The notes: generated by a model from the sequence alone, not told the origin. DNA of 64,000 nucleotides from an uncultured SAR86 cluster bacterium (GCA_902517565.1 CABYCU010000002.1:115428-179427); one strand, 5' to 3'. Shown: positions 40,895-50,759, counted from the stretch's first letter. Numbers and translations are program-made.

Positions 40895-42349
40895 ATGATG
40901 AATTATGACGTTGTAATTGTAGGAGCTGGAATCTCTGGAATTGGGGCCGCTTTTAATCTCCAAAAATCTTGCCCAAAAAAATCTTTTGCTGTATTCGAGG
41001 GAAGAGAGAATATCGGAGGGACTTGGGACCTTTTTAAATATCCAGGTATAAGATCAGATTCTGATATGCACACTATGGGTTTCAGATTCAAGCCCTGGAC
41101 TGATCCTAAAACTATTGCTGATGGCCCTTCTATTCTTAAGTATTTAAATGAAGCTGCGGATGAAAATAATCTCAGAGAAAAAATACAATTTAAAACCAAA
41201 GTAAAAACGGCTCAATGGGACAGTTCATCAGCCACTTGGAAGCTCGGGGTAGAAAAAGGGAATGAAGAACGATTAGTAGATGTCACATGTAAAATTCTTT
41301 ATTTATGTGGCGGTTACTATAATTACGATGAAGGCTATCTTCCAGAATTTAAAGGTTATGATGAATTTGAAGGTCAATTAATACACCCTCAAAAATGGCC
41401 TGAAGACCTTAATTATGAGGATAAAAAGGTTGTTGTCATAGGAAGTGGAGCAACTGCTGTAACAATAGTGCCTGCTATGGCCGAAAAGGTATCAAAAATA
41501 ACTATGCTGCAGAGATCCCCTACTTATTACATGTCTGCACCAGACCAAAGGCCGTTTGATGGCACCATAAAGAAATATACTTCTGATAGAATTGGTTACT
41601 TTCTGATCAGATGGAAAAATATCCTGTTAGGAAGATTTTTTGTTTCTCAGATAAAAAAGAAGCCAGAAAAATACAGAGATATGCTTATCCAAGGAGTCAG
41701 GAGTCAACTAGGCGAAGGTTATGACATTGATAAACATTTCACACCTAAATACAAACCTTGGGATCAGCGGTTATGCTTTGTTCCAAATGGCGATATGTTT
41801 CAAGCCATAAGAAAGGGGAAAGCTGAAGTTGTAACAGATACGATTGATAAATTTACGAAGGACGGGATTCTTTTAGATTCGGGAAATAAAATAGAAGCGG
41901 ATATTATTGTTACTGCTACCGGACTTAATATGCAGCTTTTGAATGGCATAGATATAACTATCGATAATCAAAAACTAGATATTGCGGAACGGATTCAATA
42001 CAAAACTATGATGTTTAGTGATGTACCAAATTTAATAGCAACTTTTGGGTACACAACAGCCTCTTGGACATTAGGCGCTGATCTAACTAGCGAATATGCC
42101 TGTAAGCTGATCAATTTAATGGATGCTAAGGGTATGGATTATTTTTATCCTGAAGCTGGGCCTGATGTAAAAGGTGATGGAGACTTTATGGATCTAAACT
42201 CTGGCTACATTCAAAGAGTAGCAGATAAACTCCCAAAGCAAGGTTCAAGAGATCCCTGGATCAATACTCAAAATTATCTTAAGGACTTATTCCAAGTAAG
42301 ATTTAAAAGTATAGAAGATTCTGATCTAAAATTTAAAAAAGCAAGCTAG
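40895..42349 (+). CDS. Flavin-containing monooxygenase, Baeyer-Villiger type
   Basis: VGAGISGIGAAFNLQ, KYPGIRSDSDMHTMGF, BVMO fingerprint FEGQLIHPQKWPE, second Rossmann IGSGATAVT. Confidence 0.88.
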   Translation: MMNYDVVIVGAGISGIGAAFNLQKSCPKKSFAVFEGRENIGGTWDLFKYPGIRSDSDMHTMGFRFKPWTDPKTIADGPSILKYLNEAADENNLREKIQFKTKVKTAQWDSSSATWKLGVEKGNEERLVDVTCKILYLCGGYYNYDEGYLPEFKGYDEFEGQLIHPQKWPEDLNYEDKKVVVIGSGATAVTIVPAMAEKVSKITMLQRSPTYYMSAPDQRPFDGTIKKYTSDRIGYFLIRWKNILLGRFFVSQIKKKPEKYRDMLIQGVRSQLGEGYDIDKHFTPKYKPWDQRLCFVPNGDMFQAIRKGKAEVVTDTIDKFTKDGILLDSGNKIEADIIVTATGLNMQLLNGIDITIDNQKLDIAERIQYKTMMFSDVPNLIATFGYTTASWTLGADLTSEYACKLINLMDAKGMDYFYPEAGPDVKGDGDFMDLNSGYIQRVADKLPKQGSRDPWINTQNYLKDLFQVRFKSIEDSDLKFKKAS

Positions 42350-42351
42350 AG

Positions 42352-43017
42352 TTAGGTACTAATTAAGTCTTCGAAGTAATAGACCTTTTTACCTTGCTGT
42401 TTTCCAGAATAATCTTTTAGAGAAACAGCTAGATCTATAGCTTTTACGCTCTTGTATTTTTTTGCAGCGCCTTGTAGAAATGGATCAATAAGCCAAGGTT
42501 GTAGAAATTGTGCTATCGATTCTCCCACTCGTCTTTCTTCTCTAGCTCCAATAAGAAGGCCAGGTCTGAAGATAGATAAAGACTTAAAATCAAGTGCTGA
42601 AACCTTATCTTCAATTTCACCTTTGCATTTCAGATAGAAATTATTGGAACTAGAATCTGCCCCTATAGATGTAACTATAGAGATATTAGGTACTCCAGCC
42701 TGCGATGCAGCTTTAGCTAAAGAAAAACAATAATCCACATCAACTTTACGGAAATCATCTTGAGATCCTGCTTTCTTAATTGTAGTTCCAAGGCAAATAA
42801 AAGCGTCACTTATATCTAAGAATAAATCTTTAAAACTCTCCTCATTTTCAAAATCTATCTTCCTAAAAGTTAAAAGTTCATCTGTAGAAGATAACTCATA
42901 TCTGCTCAGAGCAGTTACTTGATCATTTGAGTTGACTAACTCTTTAGTTAAAAGATTTCCAATTAATCCTGTTGATCCGGCAACCAAGCAATTTCTTGGT
43001 GAAGTATTCACTTCCAA
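42352..43017 (-). CDS. NAD(P)H-binding oxidoreductase (atypical SDR, HTATIP2-like)
   Basis: VAGSTGLIGNLLTKELV, FICLGTTIKKAGSQDDFRKVDVDY, RPGLLIGAREERRVGE. Confidence 0.82.
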   Translation of the reverse strand: MEVNTSPRNCLVAGSTGLIGNLLTKELVNSNDQVTALSRYELSSTDELLTFRKIDFENEESFKDLFLDISDAFICLGTTIKKAGSQDDFRKVDVDYCFSLAKAASQAGVPNISIVTSIGADSSSNNFYLKCKGEIEDKVSALDFKSLSIFRPGLLIGAREERRVGESIAQFLQPWLIDPFLQGAAKKYKSVKAIDLAVSLKDYSGKQQGKKVYYFEDLIST

Positions 43018-44543
43018 TATTTATCCTTCAAGAGACGCTTGTATAATTTACCCGTTGGGTGCCTTGGTAATTCCTCTTCAAAATCAATGCTTCTTGGACT
43101 TTTTATGGAAGACATGTTCTCTTTACAATAGGCAATCAGCTCAGCTTCCAAAGCTGGACCTGCTTCATTTAAATCCGCAGGTTGAACAACAGCTTTAACC
43201 TCCTCTCCCATCTCTTCATTTGGCACACCAAAAACTGCAACATCTGCAACTTTTGGATGCATTACAAGCAAATCTTCAGTCTCTTTCGGATAAATATTTA
43301 CGCCTCCAGAAATGATCATAAAAGACTTCCTGTCTGTTAGATAAAGAAAACCATCATCATCTAGGTATCCTACATCCCCTAAAGAACTATAACCTTGGTC
43401 CGTCATAGCACTTTTAGTTTTTTCTTCATCATTATGGTATTCGAAGGTCGTAGCAGTCTCGCCACCAAAATAAACACCTCCAACTTCACCGATTGGTAAC
43501 TCTATTCCATCATCATCCAAAATATGTAAAGAGCCAAATAAGGGTCTTCCTACACTACCCTTATGATCAAGCCATTCTTGAGAGTTAATCATAGTAATGC
43601 CGTTGTATTCTGTACCGGCATAATACTCATGTAGTATTGGTCCCCACCAATCAATCATTTGTTCTTTTACCGCAACTGGACATGGTGCAGCTGCATGAAT
43701 TGCTACTTGATGACTAGATAAATCATATTGAGTTCTGATCGAAGGATCGACTTTCAAGAATCTAACAAACATAGTTGGTACCCATTGAGAGTGTGTTACT
43801 TGATATTTTTCAATTGACTCAAGTGCTGTCTCTTCATCAAATTTTTCTAGAATTATTGAAGTGCCGCCAGCAGCTAAAAAGCCGGTATTAAAATTTAAAG
43901 GTGCAGCGTGATAAAGAGGAGCTGGCGATAAATATATACTCTCTTCTCCGGCACCGTAAAGTAAAAGAACTCTTGCCAAGCCAGGATCCTCGTCTTCAAC
44001 TTCGTAAGGCAAAGGTGTTAAGGGTAATTCGCGTTTGACCCCTTTTGGCTTACCAGTAGTCCCTGAAGAATATAGCATTGAACCGCCTTGGCATTCGTCT
44101 TCAATTGATTCTTTAGGCATTTCTGCGATTGCACTCTCATAAGATTCATATCCATCTGTTGTACCTTCAAGCATAAACTTATGTACACCATCTAAGACTG
44201 GGTTTAGATCATTAGCTGTCTCTTCTAGAAATTTAGAAGTAATTAGAATTTTTGCATCACAGTCTTTGACTATGTATTCAACTTCTGAAGGTTGCAACCT
44301 CCAACTTATAGTTGTGTATCTCAAGCCACTTCTCCAGGCAGCAAAGACGATCGGGAAAAACAAAAAATGGTTTTCCAGCATGATTGCTATTGAGTCTCCA
44401 GGTTTAAGGCCTAAAGATCGAAATAGTTGTGCCCCTTGATTTGATAGCTCATTTAACTCTCCATGAGTTACTATTTTTTCGCTTCCTGCCATAATTATGG
44501 CTGGTTTTTCAGGAAATTTTTTTCCGTTGACTCCTGGATGCAT
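43008..44543 (-). CDS. AMP-dependent acyl-CoA synthetase
   Basis: YSSGTTGKPKGVKRE, EYYAGTEYNG, GYLDDDGFLYLTDRKSFMIISGGVNIYPKE, PRHPTGKLYKR. Confidence 0.93.
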   Translation of the reverse strand: MHPGVNGKKFPEKPAIIMAGSEKIVTHGELNELSNQGAQLFRSLGLKPGDSIAIMLENHFLFFPIVFAAWRSGLRYTTISWRLQPSEVEYIVKDCDAKILITSKFLEETANDLNPVLDGVHKFMLEGTTDGYESYESAIAEMPKESIEDECQGGSMLYSSGTTGKPKGVKRELPLTPLPYEVEDEDPGLARVLLLYGAGEESIYLSPAPLYHAAPLNFNTGFLAAGGTSIILEKFDEETALESIEKYQVTHSQWVPTMFVRFLKVDPSIRTQYDLSSHQVAIHAAAPCPVAVKEQMIDWWGPILHEYYAGTEYNGITMINSQEWLDHKGSVGRPLFGSLHILDDDGIELPIGEVGGVYFGGETATTFEYHNDEEKTKSAMTDQGYSSLGDVGYLDDDGFLYLTDRKSFMIISGGVNIYPKETEDLLVMHPKVADVAVFGVPNEEMGEEVKAVVQPADLNEAGPALEAELIAYCKENMSSIKSPRSIDFEEELPRHPTGKLYKRLLKDKYWK

Positions 44544-44628
44544 TGCTTCTCCCTTGTTATATACTTAAAAACTTTGTGAATATTGCCATACAATATAAGA
44601 ATCTGTAAGCGTAAAATAATTAATTAAT

Positions 44629-46368
44629 ATGAGTACACAATCTCTAGCATTAATAACTGGTTTTGGTGGAATAAATTCAGCAGGAAGAAGTTCTTCTTAC
44701 CTGTCTTATAAAAATATGGTATTCAATTCACTATCAAGCAAAGAGCAGCTTGAAGTACTGCAAGATTTAGCTGTTCTTCAAGGAAGAATTGAACCTATAG
44801 GTAGATCTTGGGAAACTAATTCTGGTGATTCTATTGATCTTAAAAAATATTTAACTGATAACGCCTCAAATATAAGATCTGATTCAATGGTAAGAGAATT
44901 AGACAGAGATTTATATGATAAAGATGGCATTATTCTTGACAAAATTGGTGCTAGTGCCGCAGGACAACTACCTAAAGGTTTTGATCCAGCAAGTTTATAT
45001 CCTGCAAGACAACATCCTAAAGCTCTACAAATGACTGTATTTGGAATGGGAGATGCGCTGGGTCAGCTTGGGATTGATTGGAAAAATATTCAAGAAAAAA
45101 TTGCTCCTGATGAAATGGCCGTTTTTAGTGGGGCCGCAATTGGTCAACTTGATAATTTTGGTTTTGGTGGCTTGATGCAATCAAGATTGAAGGGATCTAG
45201 ATCTAGCTCCAAAAATCTTGCATTGGGTTTAGTGGAGATGTCGGCAGATTTTATAAATGCCTATATTTTAGGTAGCGTTGGAAGAACCGGACATGTAGTT
45301 GGAGCTTGTGCAACTTTTTTATATAACTTACAAATGGGGAAAGAAGCTATTGAGTCTGGATCAGCAAGATTTGTAGTTGTGGGTGGTGCTGAAGCTCCGA
45401 TAACTCCAGAAATAGTTGATGGCTTTTATGCAATGAGTGCCTTATCGGATGACAAAAGGATGATGGAAATGCAAGCTCATCATAATGAAAACTTAAATGA
45501 AGGACCAAATCAAGAAAAGGCTTGTAGACCTTTTGGACAAAATGTTGGGATGGTATTAGGGGAGTCAGCGCAATTCATCATTCTCATGGATGATGCGTTA
45601 GCAATTGAATTAGGTGCTGAAATATATGGTTGTGTTTCGGCTGTTTCTTCTCATTCAGATGGATTTAAAAGTTCAATCAGTGGTCCGGGAGTTGGTAATT
45701 ATATAACCATGGCTAAATGTGTGGCGCAGGCAGAAAAAATAATTGGCTTAGGAAAATTAAGAAGTCGAACCTTCGTTCATGCTCATGGAACTGGAACCCC
45801 TGCTAATAGAACAACTGAATCCCATATTTTAAATGAGGTTGCCAAAACCTATGGAATCAAATCTCTCCCTGTAACTGGTATTAAATCTTATTTAGGGCAC
45901 AGTATGGCTCCTGCTTCAGGTGATCAGCTAACAGCCACATTGGGGACTTGGAACAAAGGAATAGTTCCGGGAATACACTCAACAGATTTAGTAGCAGGTG
46001 ATGTGCATCATGAAAATTTAAATATCCTTTTGGAGAATAAACACGAAGAAAAAGGATTTTTTAGCGCGGCATTTCTAAATGCAAAAGGGTTCGGGGGTAA
46101 TAATGCTTCGGCATTAATTCTCTCTCCAGAAGAATCGATGGCACTCGTGTTAAAAAAACACTCAACTGCAAAATTAAAAAAATACCAATCTGCTAATGAG
46201 GACGTTAAAGCTAATAGCTCTCAACATAACAAGCAATGTTTAAAAGGAAAATATAATATCATTTATAAATTCAACGAAAATGTTCTGCAGGGTGAAGAGG
46301 ATGTAAAACTAGAAAAGAATAAACTGACACTCAAAGGGTTTAAGCAATCAATAAATTTAAAAAAATAA
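44629..46368 (+). CDS. Beta-ketoacyl synthase, FabY-like atypical KAS
   Basis: GFGGINSAGRSS start, QLPKGFDPASLYPARQHPKALQM, GACATFLYNLQ (active-site Cys), VHAHGTGTPANRTTE, GHSMAPASGDQ; resembles Pseudomonas FabY as recalled. Confidence 0.8.
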   Translation: MSTQSLALITGFGGINSAGRSSSYLSYKNMVFNSLSSKEQLEVLQDLAVLQGRIEPIGRSWETNSGDSIDLKKYLTDNASNIRSDSMVRELDRDLYDKDGIILDKIGASAAGQLPKGFDPASLYPARQHPKALQMTVFGMGDALGQLGIDWKNIQEKIAPDEMAVFSGAAIGQLDNFGFGGLMQSRLKGSRSSSKNLALGLVEMSADFINAYILGSVGRTGHVVGACATFLYNLQMGKEAIESGSARFVVVGGAEAPITPEIVDGFYAMSALSDDKRMMEMQAHHNENLNEGPNQEKACRPFGQNVGMVLGESAQFIILMDDALAIELGAEIYGCVSAVSSHSDGFKSSISGPGVGNYITMAKCVAQAEKIIGLGKLRSRTFVHAHGTGTPANRTTESHILNEVAKTYGIKSLPVTGIKSYLGHSMAPASGDQLTATLGTWNKGIVPGIHSTDLVAGDVHHENLNILLENKHEEKGFFSAAFLNAKGFGGNNASALILSPEESMALVLKKHSTAKLKKYQSANEDVKANSSQHNKQCLKGKYNIIYKFNENVLQGEEDVKLEKNKLTLKGFKQSINLKK

Positions 46369-46380
46369 AGTGGTGAAAAA

Positions 46381-47580
46381 ATGGAAAGAAACTGGAAAGA
46401 AGTTAGATCAGAAGTAAAAAGATTTGTAGAAGAAGAAGTCTATCCGGCTGAGTCAATACTTCACAAAGGGGATGATGATTCTAAGTCTAAACTTTCAGAA
46501 CTTATGCAAAAGGCAAAAGATAATTCTCTATGGGCTTTAGGCCATCCTAAAGATATAGGAGGTGAAGGTATGCCTTTTATGGAATATGTTTACATCAATG
46601 AAGTAGTTGGAAGATCTTCTAGTGCTATGGTTGCATTAGGAACTCACTCACTTCAAGACTCTATTATGTTGAGAGAGTTTGCCCCAAAAAAATGGAGAGA
46701 TGAATATCTAGAACCCTTAGTGCAAGGAGAAATATTTCCAAGTTTCGCAATGACAGAACCAGATATATCTAGTTCAGACCCTACCCAGCTCCAGACTACA
46801 GCAACCCTTGACGGAGATGAATGGGTTATTAATGGAACAAAGTGGTTTACTACTGGAGCAGCAAGAGCAGCTTATACAACAGTGATGTGTCGAACTGAGT
46901 TAGACGTACCTAGTCACGGAGCCTTTAGTATGATTATTGTTCCAACTGATAATCCTGGTTATAAGATAGTAAGAGAAACTCCAGTTCTTGGAATCAACGG
47001 AGGTCATTATGAAGTTAATTATGACAATGTCCGTGTGCCAAAAGAAAATCTTTTAGGGCCTAGGGGACAAGGTTTTTTAATTGCACAGAGAAGACTGGGA
47101 CCTGGAAGAATCTTTCATTGCATGAGATGGCTTGGCCAGGCACAAAGAGCATTTGATTTAATGTGCGAAAGATTGCATTCAAGAGAAACTTTTGGAACAC
47201 CATTGGCTGACAAGCAGCTGCTTCAAAAATTTGTTTTTGATAGTGCGTGTGAAATACAAGCGAGTAGGCATCTTACATTAGATGCTGCTAAGAGAATTGA
47301 TCAAGGAGATGATGCCAGAATTGAAATAGGAATGATAAAAGTTGTCGGGGCTGAAATGGTCCACAATGTAATTGATAGAGCTATACAGGTACATGGCGCA
47401 AAAGGCCTTACTGACGACACACCTCTGAGTTTGATGTATAGACATGCCAGAGAAGCAAGAATATACGATGGTCCCGATGAAGTTCATGTTCAATCTGTTG
47501 CTAGAAGAATACTTAAGAATTATCAGAATAATGGTGCCGGTTGGGATTTCGGTGAAAGAGATGCAAGCTTAATAGACTAA
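46381..47580 (+). CDS. Acyl-CoA dehydrogenase (ACAD10/11- or LvaC-like)
   Basis: FAMTEPDISSSDPTQLQTTA, INGTKWFTTGAA, QVHGAKGLTDDTPLSLMYRHARE, YDGPDEVH. Confidence 0.88.
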   Translation: MERNWKEVRSEVKRFVEEEVYPAESILHKGDDDSKSKLSELMQKAKDNSLWALGHPKDIGGEGMPFMEYVYINEVVGRSSSAMVALGTHSLQDSIMLREFAPKKWRDEYLEPLVQGEIFPSFAMTEPDISSSDPTQLQTTATLDGDEWVINGTKWFTTGAARAAYTTVMCRTELDVPSHGAFSMIIVPTDNPGYKIVRETPVLGINGGHYEVNYDNVRVPKENLLGPRGQGFLIAQRRLGPGRIFHCMRWLGQAQRAFDLMCERLHSRETFGTPLADKQLLQKFVFDSACEIQASRHLTLDAAKRIDQGDDARIEIGMIKVVGAEMVHNVIDRAIQVHGAKGLTDDTPLSLMYRHAREARIYDGPDEVHVQSVARRILKNYQNNGAGWDFGERDASLID

Positions 47581-48564
47581 ATGACAGAAGATCTAGGAAA
47601 TATTCTAAAAGAAAAACTTGCAAATACATCTATAGAGGGAGAGATAGTGAATCTTGAACCTCTAACCGGGGGAGCCTCAAAGGAAATTTGGAAGTTTGAA
47701 GTTAATGCAAATGGTAAATCTGATAGATATATTCTGAGGCGAGGTTCAGGAGTTGAAGGACCTTTAGCAATTAAGACTTCCGACGAAGCTAAAATCCAAA
47801 AAACGGTAAGGAAACTTGGGGCACAAGTTCCAGAAATAATTGCCGTTTCTTCCTTAGATGAAGAACTAGGAGATGCTTACATCATGAAGTTTGTGGACGG
47901 TGAATCAATCGCAAGAAAAATTCTAAGAGATGAAGAATATAAAAACACATTGCCCAAGTTAGCTTTTGAATGTGGGCAATCCATAGCAAAAATTCATCAA
48001 GCAGATATAAATGAGTTCCCTTTCCTTCCATCTAAGACTGTATTCGAACAGATAAATGATTTATACCAAACCTATGTTTCATTTAATCAGCCATCTCCTG
48101 TATTTGAGTACACACATTTATGGTTAAAAAAACAGAATTTTGGTGAAATAAATGATGCTCTTGTTCATGGAGACTTTAGGCTAGGCAATATCATTGTAGA
48201 TAAAGATGGATTGAAATCAGTCATTGACTGGGAATTAGCACATATAGGTAACCCTCTTCAGGACCTAGGGTGGATTTGTGGGAACTCTTGGAGATTCGGA
48301 AATACGGATAAAGTAGTTGGTGGGTTTGGTGATTTAGCCGACCTCTTAAAGGGCTATAATTCTGTCAGTAATAGTCAAGTGGACGAAAACATGGTCAAAG
48401 CTTGGCAAGTATTTGGAACTTTTAGGTGGGGGGTAATATGCCTCATACAAGCATCTGCGCATTTAACGGGCTCTGTAAACTCAGTAGAAAAAGCAGCTAT
48501 AGGTAGAAGAGTATCTGAAACTGAAATTGATATAGTTGATTTGCTATTTTTGGGAGGAAAGTAA
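47581..48564 (+). CDS. APH-type phosphotransferase (ACAD10/11 kinase domain or LvaA-like)
   Basis: LTGGASKEIWKFEV, LRRG, ALVHGDFRLGNIIVDKDGLKSVIDWELAHIGNPLQDLGW. Confidence 0.9.
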   Translation: MTEDLGNILKEKLANTSIEGEIVNLEPLTGGASKEIWKFEVNANGKSDRYILRRGSGVEGPLAIKTSDEAKIQKTVRKLGAQVPEIIAVSSLDEELGDAYIMKFVDGESIARKILRDEEYKNTLPKLAFECGQSIAKIHQADINEFPFLPSKTVFEQINDLYQTYVSFNQPSPVFEYTHLWLKKQNFGEINDALVHGDFRLGNIIVDKDGLKSVIDWELAHIGNPLQDLGWICGNSWRFGNTDKVVGGFGDLADLLKGYNSVSNSQVDENMVKAWQVFGTFRWGVICLIQASAHLTGSVNSVEKAAIGRRVSETEIDIVDLLFLGGK

Positions 48565-48926
48565 TGATTTTTGATAGACCCTCGAGTATAGAGTTACTGA
48601 AGGCAGTTAATCACTTCCTAGATAACAAGATTAAAAGTGAAGTACCGGCCCATTTAGCTTTCAAATTGAGGATTGTCGAAAATGTTTTAAATATTGTCAT
48701 TCGAGAAATAGAACTTGGACAAGAATTATCTGAAGATGTGATAAAAGATCTAAAAGAATTGATTGAGCTTGATACGGCCAATATAGATGACCTTGCTTCT
48801 TTAATAAAAGAAGAAAAAATAAATATTGAAGACGAAAGTCTTAAGAACCTTCTGGTAAAACTATCTAAAAATAAAATAGCGGTAGATAACCCAAAATATT
48901 CTACTTTCAAGAAATTAGTCGAGTGA
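48564..48926 (+). CDS. DUF6285 protein (LvaB-like partner of the phosphotransferase)
   Basis: RPSSIELLKAVNHFL...LAFKLRIVENVLNIVIREIELG...KIAVDNPKYSTF; 1-nt TAATG overlap with the kinase gene. Confidence 0.82.
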   Translation: MIFDRPSSIELLKAVNHFLDNKIKSEVPAHLAFKLRIVENVLNIVIREIELGQELSEDVIKDLKELIELDTANIDDLASLIKEEKINIEDESLKNLLVKLSKNKIAVDNPKYSTFKKLVE

Positions 48927-49817
48927 TTTGAGAGGTTTTTTATCTCTAAAAATCATTAATGGAACCATGAAGTATCTCCAAGTACTATGATATTTTCTTG
49001 GAAACCATCTTTGTGACATATCGAGAAGTTTTGCATCCAAACCAATAAAAATTCTGCTTTTATTTTTCTTTACTCCATTCAATATTATTTCAGCAGCTTT
49101 ACTGGGATGCATTCCTCCTTCTCTAAAAAGATCACCCATTTCCTTTTGAGTTTTGGGAGCATTCCTTGTGAATATAGAATCTCTTGAACCCTCATCACGA
49201 TTAAAATCTTCTTCATTCATTCTGGCTGTAGCAGCAATATTTGTACCAATGTGACCCGGGTGAACGCAGTGTATCTGTAGATTAGGATTTGTTTCTCTCA
49301 TTTCAAGAGCAAGGCTTTCTGTAAAACCTCTCACTGCAAATTTAGTTGCGTGATAAACCGTTTGGCCAGGAACGGCCACCATACCAAATATCGAAGATGT
49401 ATTCACAATTGCGGCTTCAGTATTATTGATCATATGAGGTATGAAGGCTCTTGTACTATTTACCACTCCATTAAAATTAATACCCATAACCCAATCCCAA
49501 TTATCTTCATCCATATCTTTAAAATGGGAGCCTGTTGTAACACCGGCGTTGTTAAATACTAAGTCTACTTTTCCATGTTGATCTATAACCTTTTTAGGCA
49601 AGGCCTCTACTGACTCTTTATCTGAAACATCGAGGATTTGTGAAGAGACAGATACATTATATTTTCGTAACATCTCAACTGTTTCATTCAAGGTCTCTTC
49701 GTTAACGTCGCAAACACAAACATCTGCGCCATCCTTTGCTAGCAGTATTGCCAAGTACCTTCCCATGCCTGACCCAGCCCCAGTGATAACTGCAACTTTA
49801 TCTCTAAATGTTTTCAT
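48915..49817 (-). CDS. SDR family oxidoreductase
   Basis: TGAGSGMGRYLA, NNAGV, NTSSIFG, YHATKFAVRGF. Confidence 0.92.
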   Translation of the reverse strand: MKTFRDKVAVITGAGSGMGRYLAILLAKDGADVCVCDVNEETLNETVEMLRKYNVSVSSQILDVSDKESVEALPKKVIDQHGKVDLVFNNAGVTTGSHFKDMDEDNWDWVMGINFNGVVNSTRAFIPHMINNTEAAIVNTSSIFGMVAVPGQTVYHATKFAVRGFTESLALEMRETNPNLQIHCVHPGHIGTNIAATARMNEEDFNRDEGSRDSIFTRNAPKTQKEMGDLFREGGMHPSKAAEIILNGVKKNKSRIFIGLDAKLLDMSQRWFPRKYHSTWRYFMVPLMIFRDKKPLKSLD

Positions 49818-50752
49818 AATATGTTTTCTCCCCTTCTTTCACCATGGAAGCTTATATTATAGGCTTCTTCAGGATCATTCCTTACGTATTGATCTAGAGC
49901 TTTTGCGTCATCGCCAACAAGAATTCTCCATTTCTTTTGTTTTACAGCGTCGAGTATTATTTTGGATGCCTCAGCAGAAGATGTAGGTGCATTCTTCGCA
50001 AAAGCTTCCGCATTTTCTTTCATTGCCTCTCTTATTTGGTCAAGAGAAAAGTTATGAACTGGAAGACCCATTTTGATCATATTTTGCTTTGAAGTTTCAA
50101 TTTCTTCATCTGATCTTTCGATTTCTAGTATTTTTCCAGTATTGATAGCAATGGAAGTTCCAATATGCCCCGGCATAACAACTGAAACGCCAACATGAGG
50201 AGCGTTTACTCTAAAATCGTCTATTAAGGCCTCACTAAAACCCTTAACTGCAAACTTGGCTGCCGAATATGAAGTATGTGGAGTACCACCTAAACTGGCC
50301 CAAAATCCATTAATACTGCTGGTATTAATTATATGAGCCTCGTCACTTGCAATGATGTAAGGCATAAATGCTCTCGAACAATAATAAACACCATACCAGC
50401 ATACAGCGAAGCATCTTTCCCATTCTTCACGTGAGCTATGAATAAAACTCCCACCACCGCCAATGCCAGCATTGTTAAAAAGTAAATTTACGTGATCAGT
50501 TTGTTGTTGAGTCAGAACTTCGTCTCTAAATCTAATCACATCTTCTTCATTTGAGACATCACAAACATGTTTAGTAATTTTTACATCTGGAAATTGCTTA
50601 GTGACCATGTCGAAAGTCTCTTGCATATTTTCCTCAATAATATCGCACATAGATACGTGGCAACCATCATTTGCTAGCTGTAAAACTAGCTCTCGACCCA
50701 TGCCGGTTCCGCCTCCTGTTACGACAGCAATTTTATTTTTAAAATCTTCCAT
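49814..50752 (-). CDS. SDR family oxidoreductase (paralogue of the neighbouring SDR)
   Basis: TGGGTGMGRELV, NNAGIGG, NTSSINGF, YSAAKFAVKGFSEAL; ATGA overlap with the downstream SDR. Confidence 0.92.
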   Translation of the reverse strand: MEDFKNKIAVVTGGGTGMGRELVLQLANDGCHVSMCDIIEENMQETFDMVTKQFPDVKITKHVCDVSNEEDVIRFRDEVLTQQQTDHVNLLFNNAGIGGGGSFIHSSREEWERCFAVCWYGVYYCSRAFMPYIIASDEAHIINTSSINGFWASLGGTPHTSYSAAKFAVKGFSEALIDDFRVNAPHVGVSVVMPGHIGTSIAINTGKILEIERSDEEIETSKQNMIKMGLPVHNFSLDQIREAMKENAEAFAKNAPTSSAEASKIILDAVKQKKWRILVGDDAKALDQYVRNDPEEAYNISFHGERRGENIL

Positions 50753-50759
50753 GATTTTA

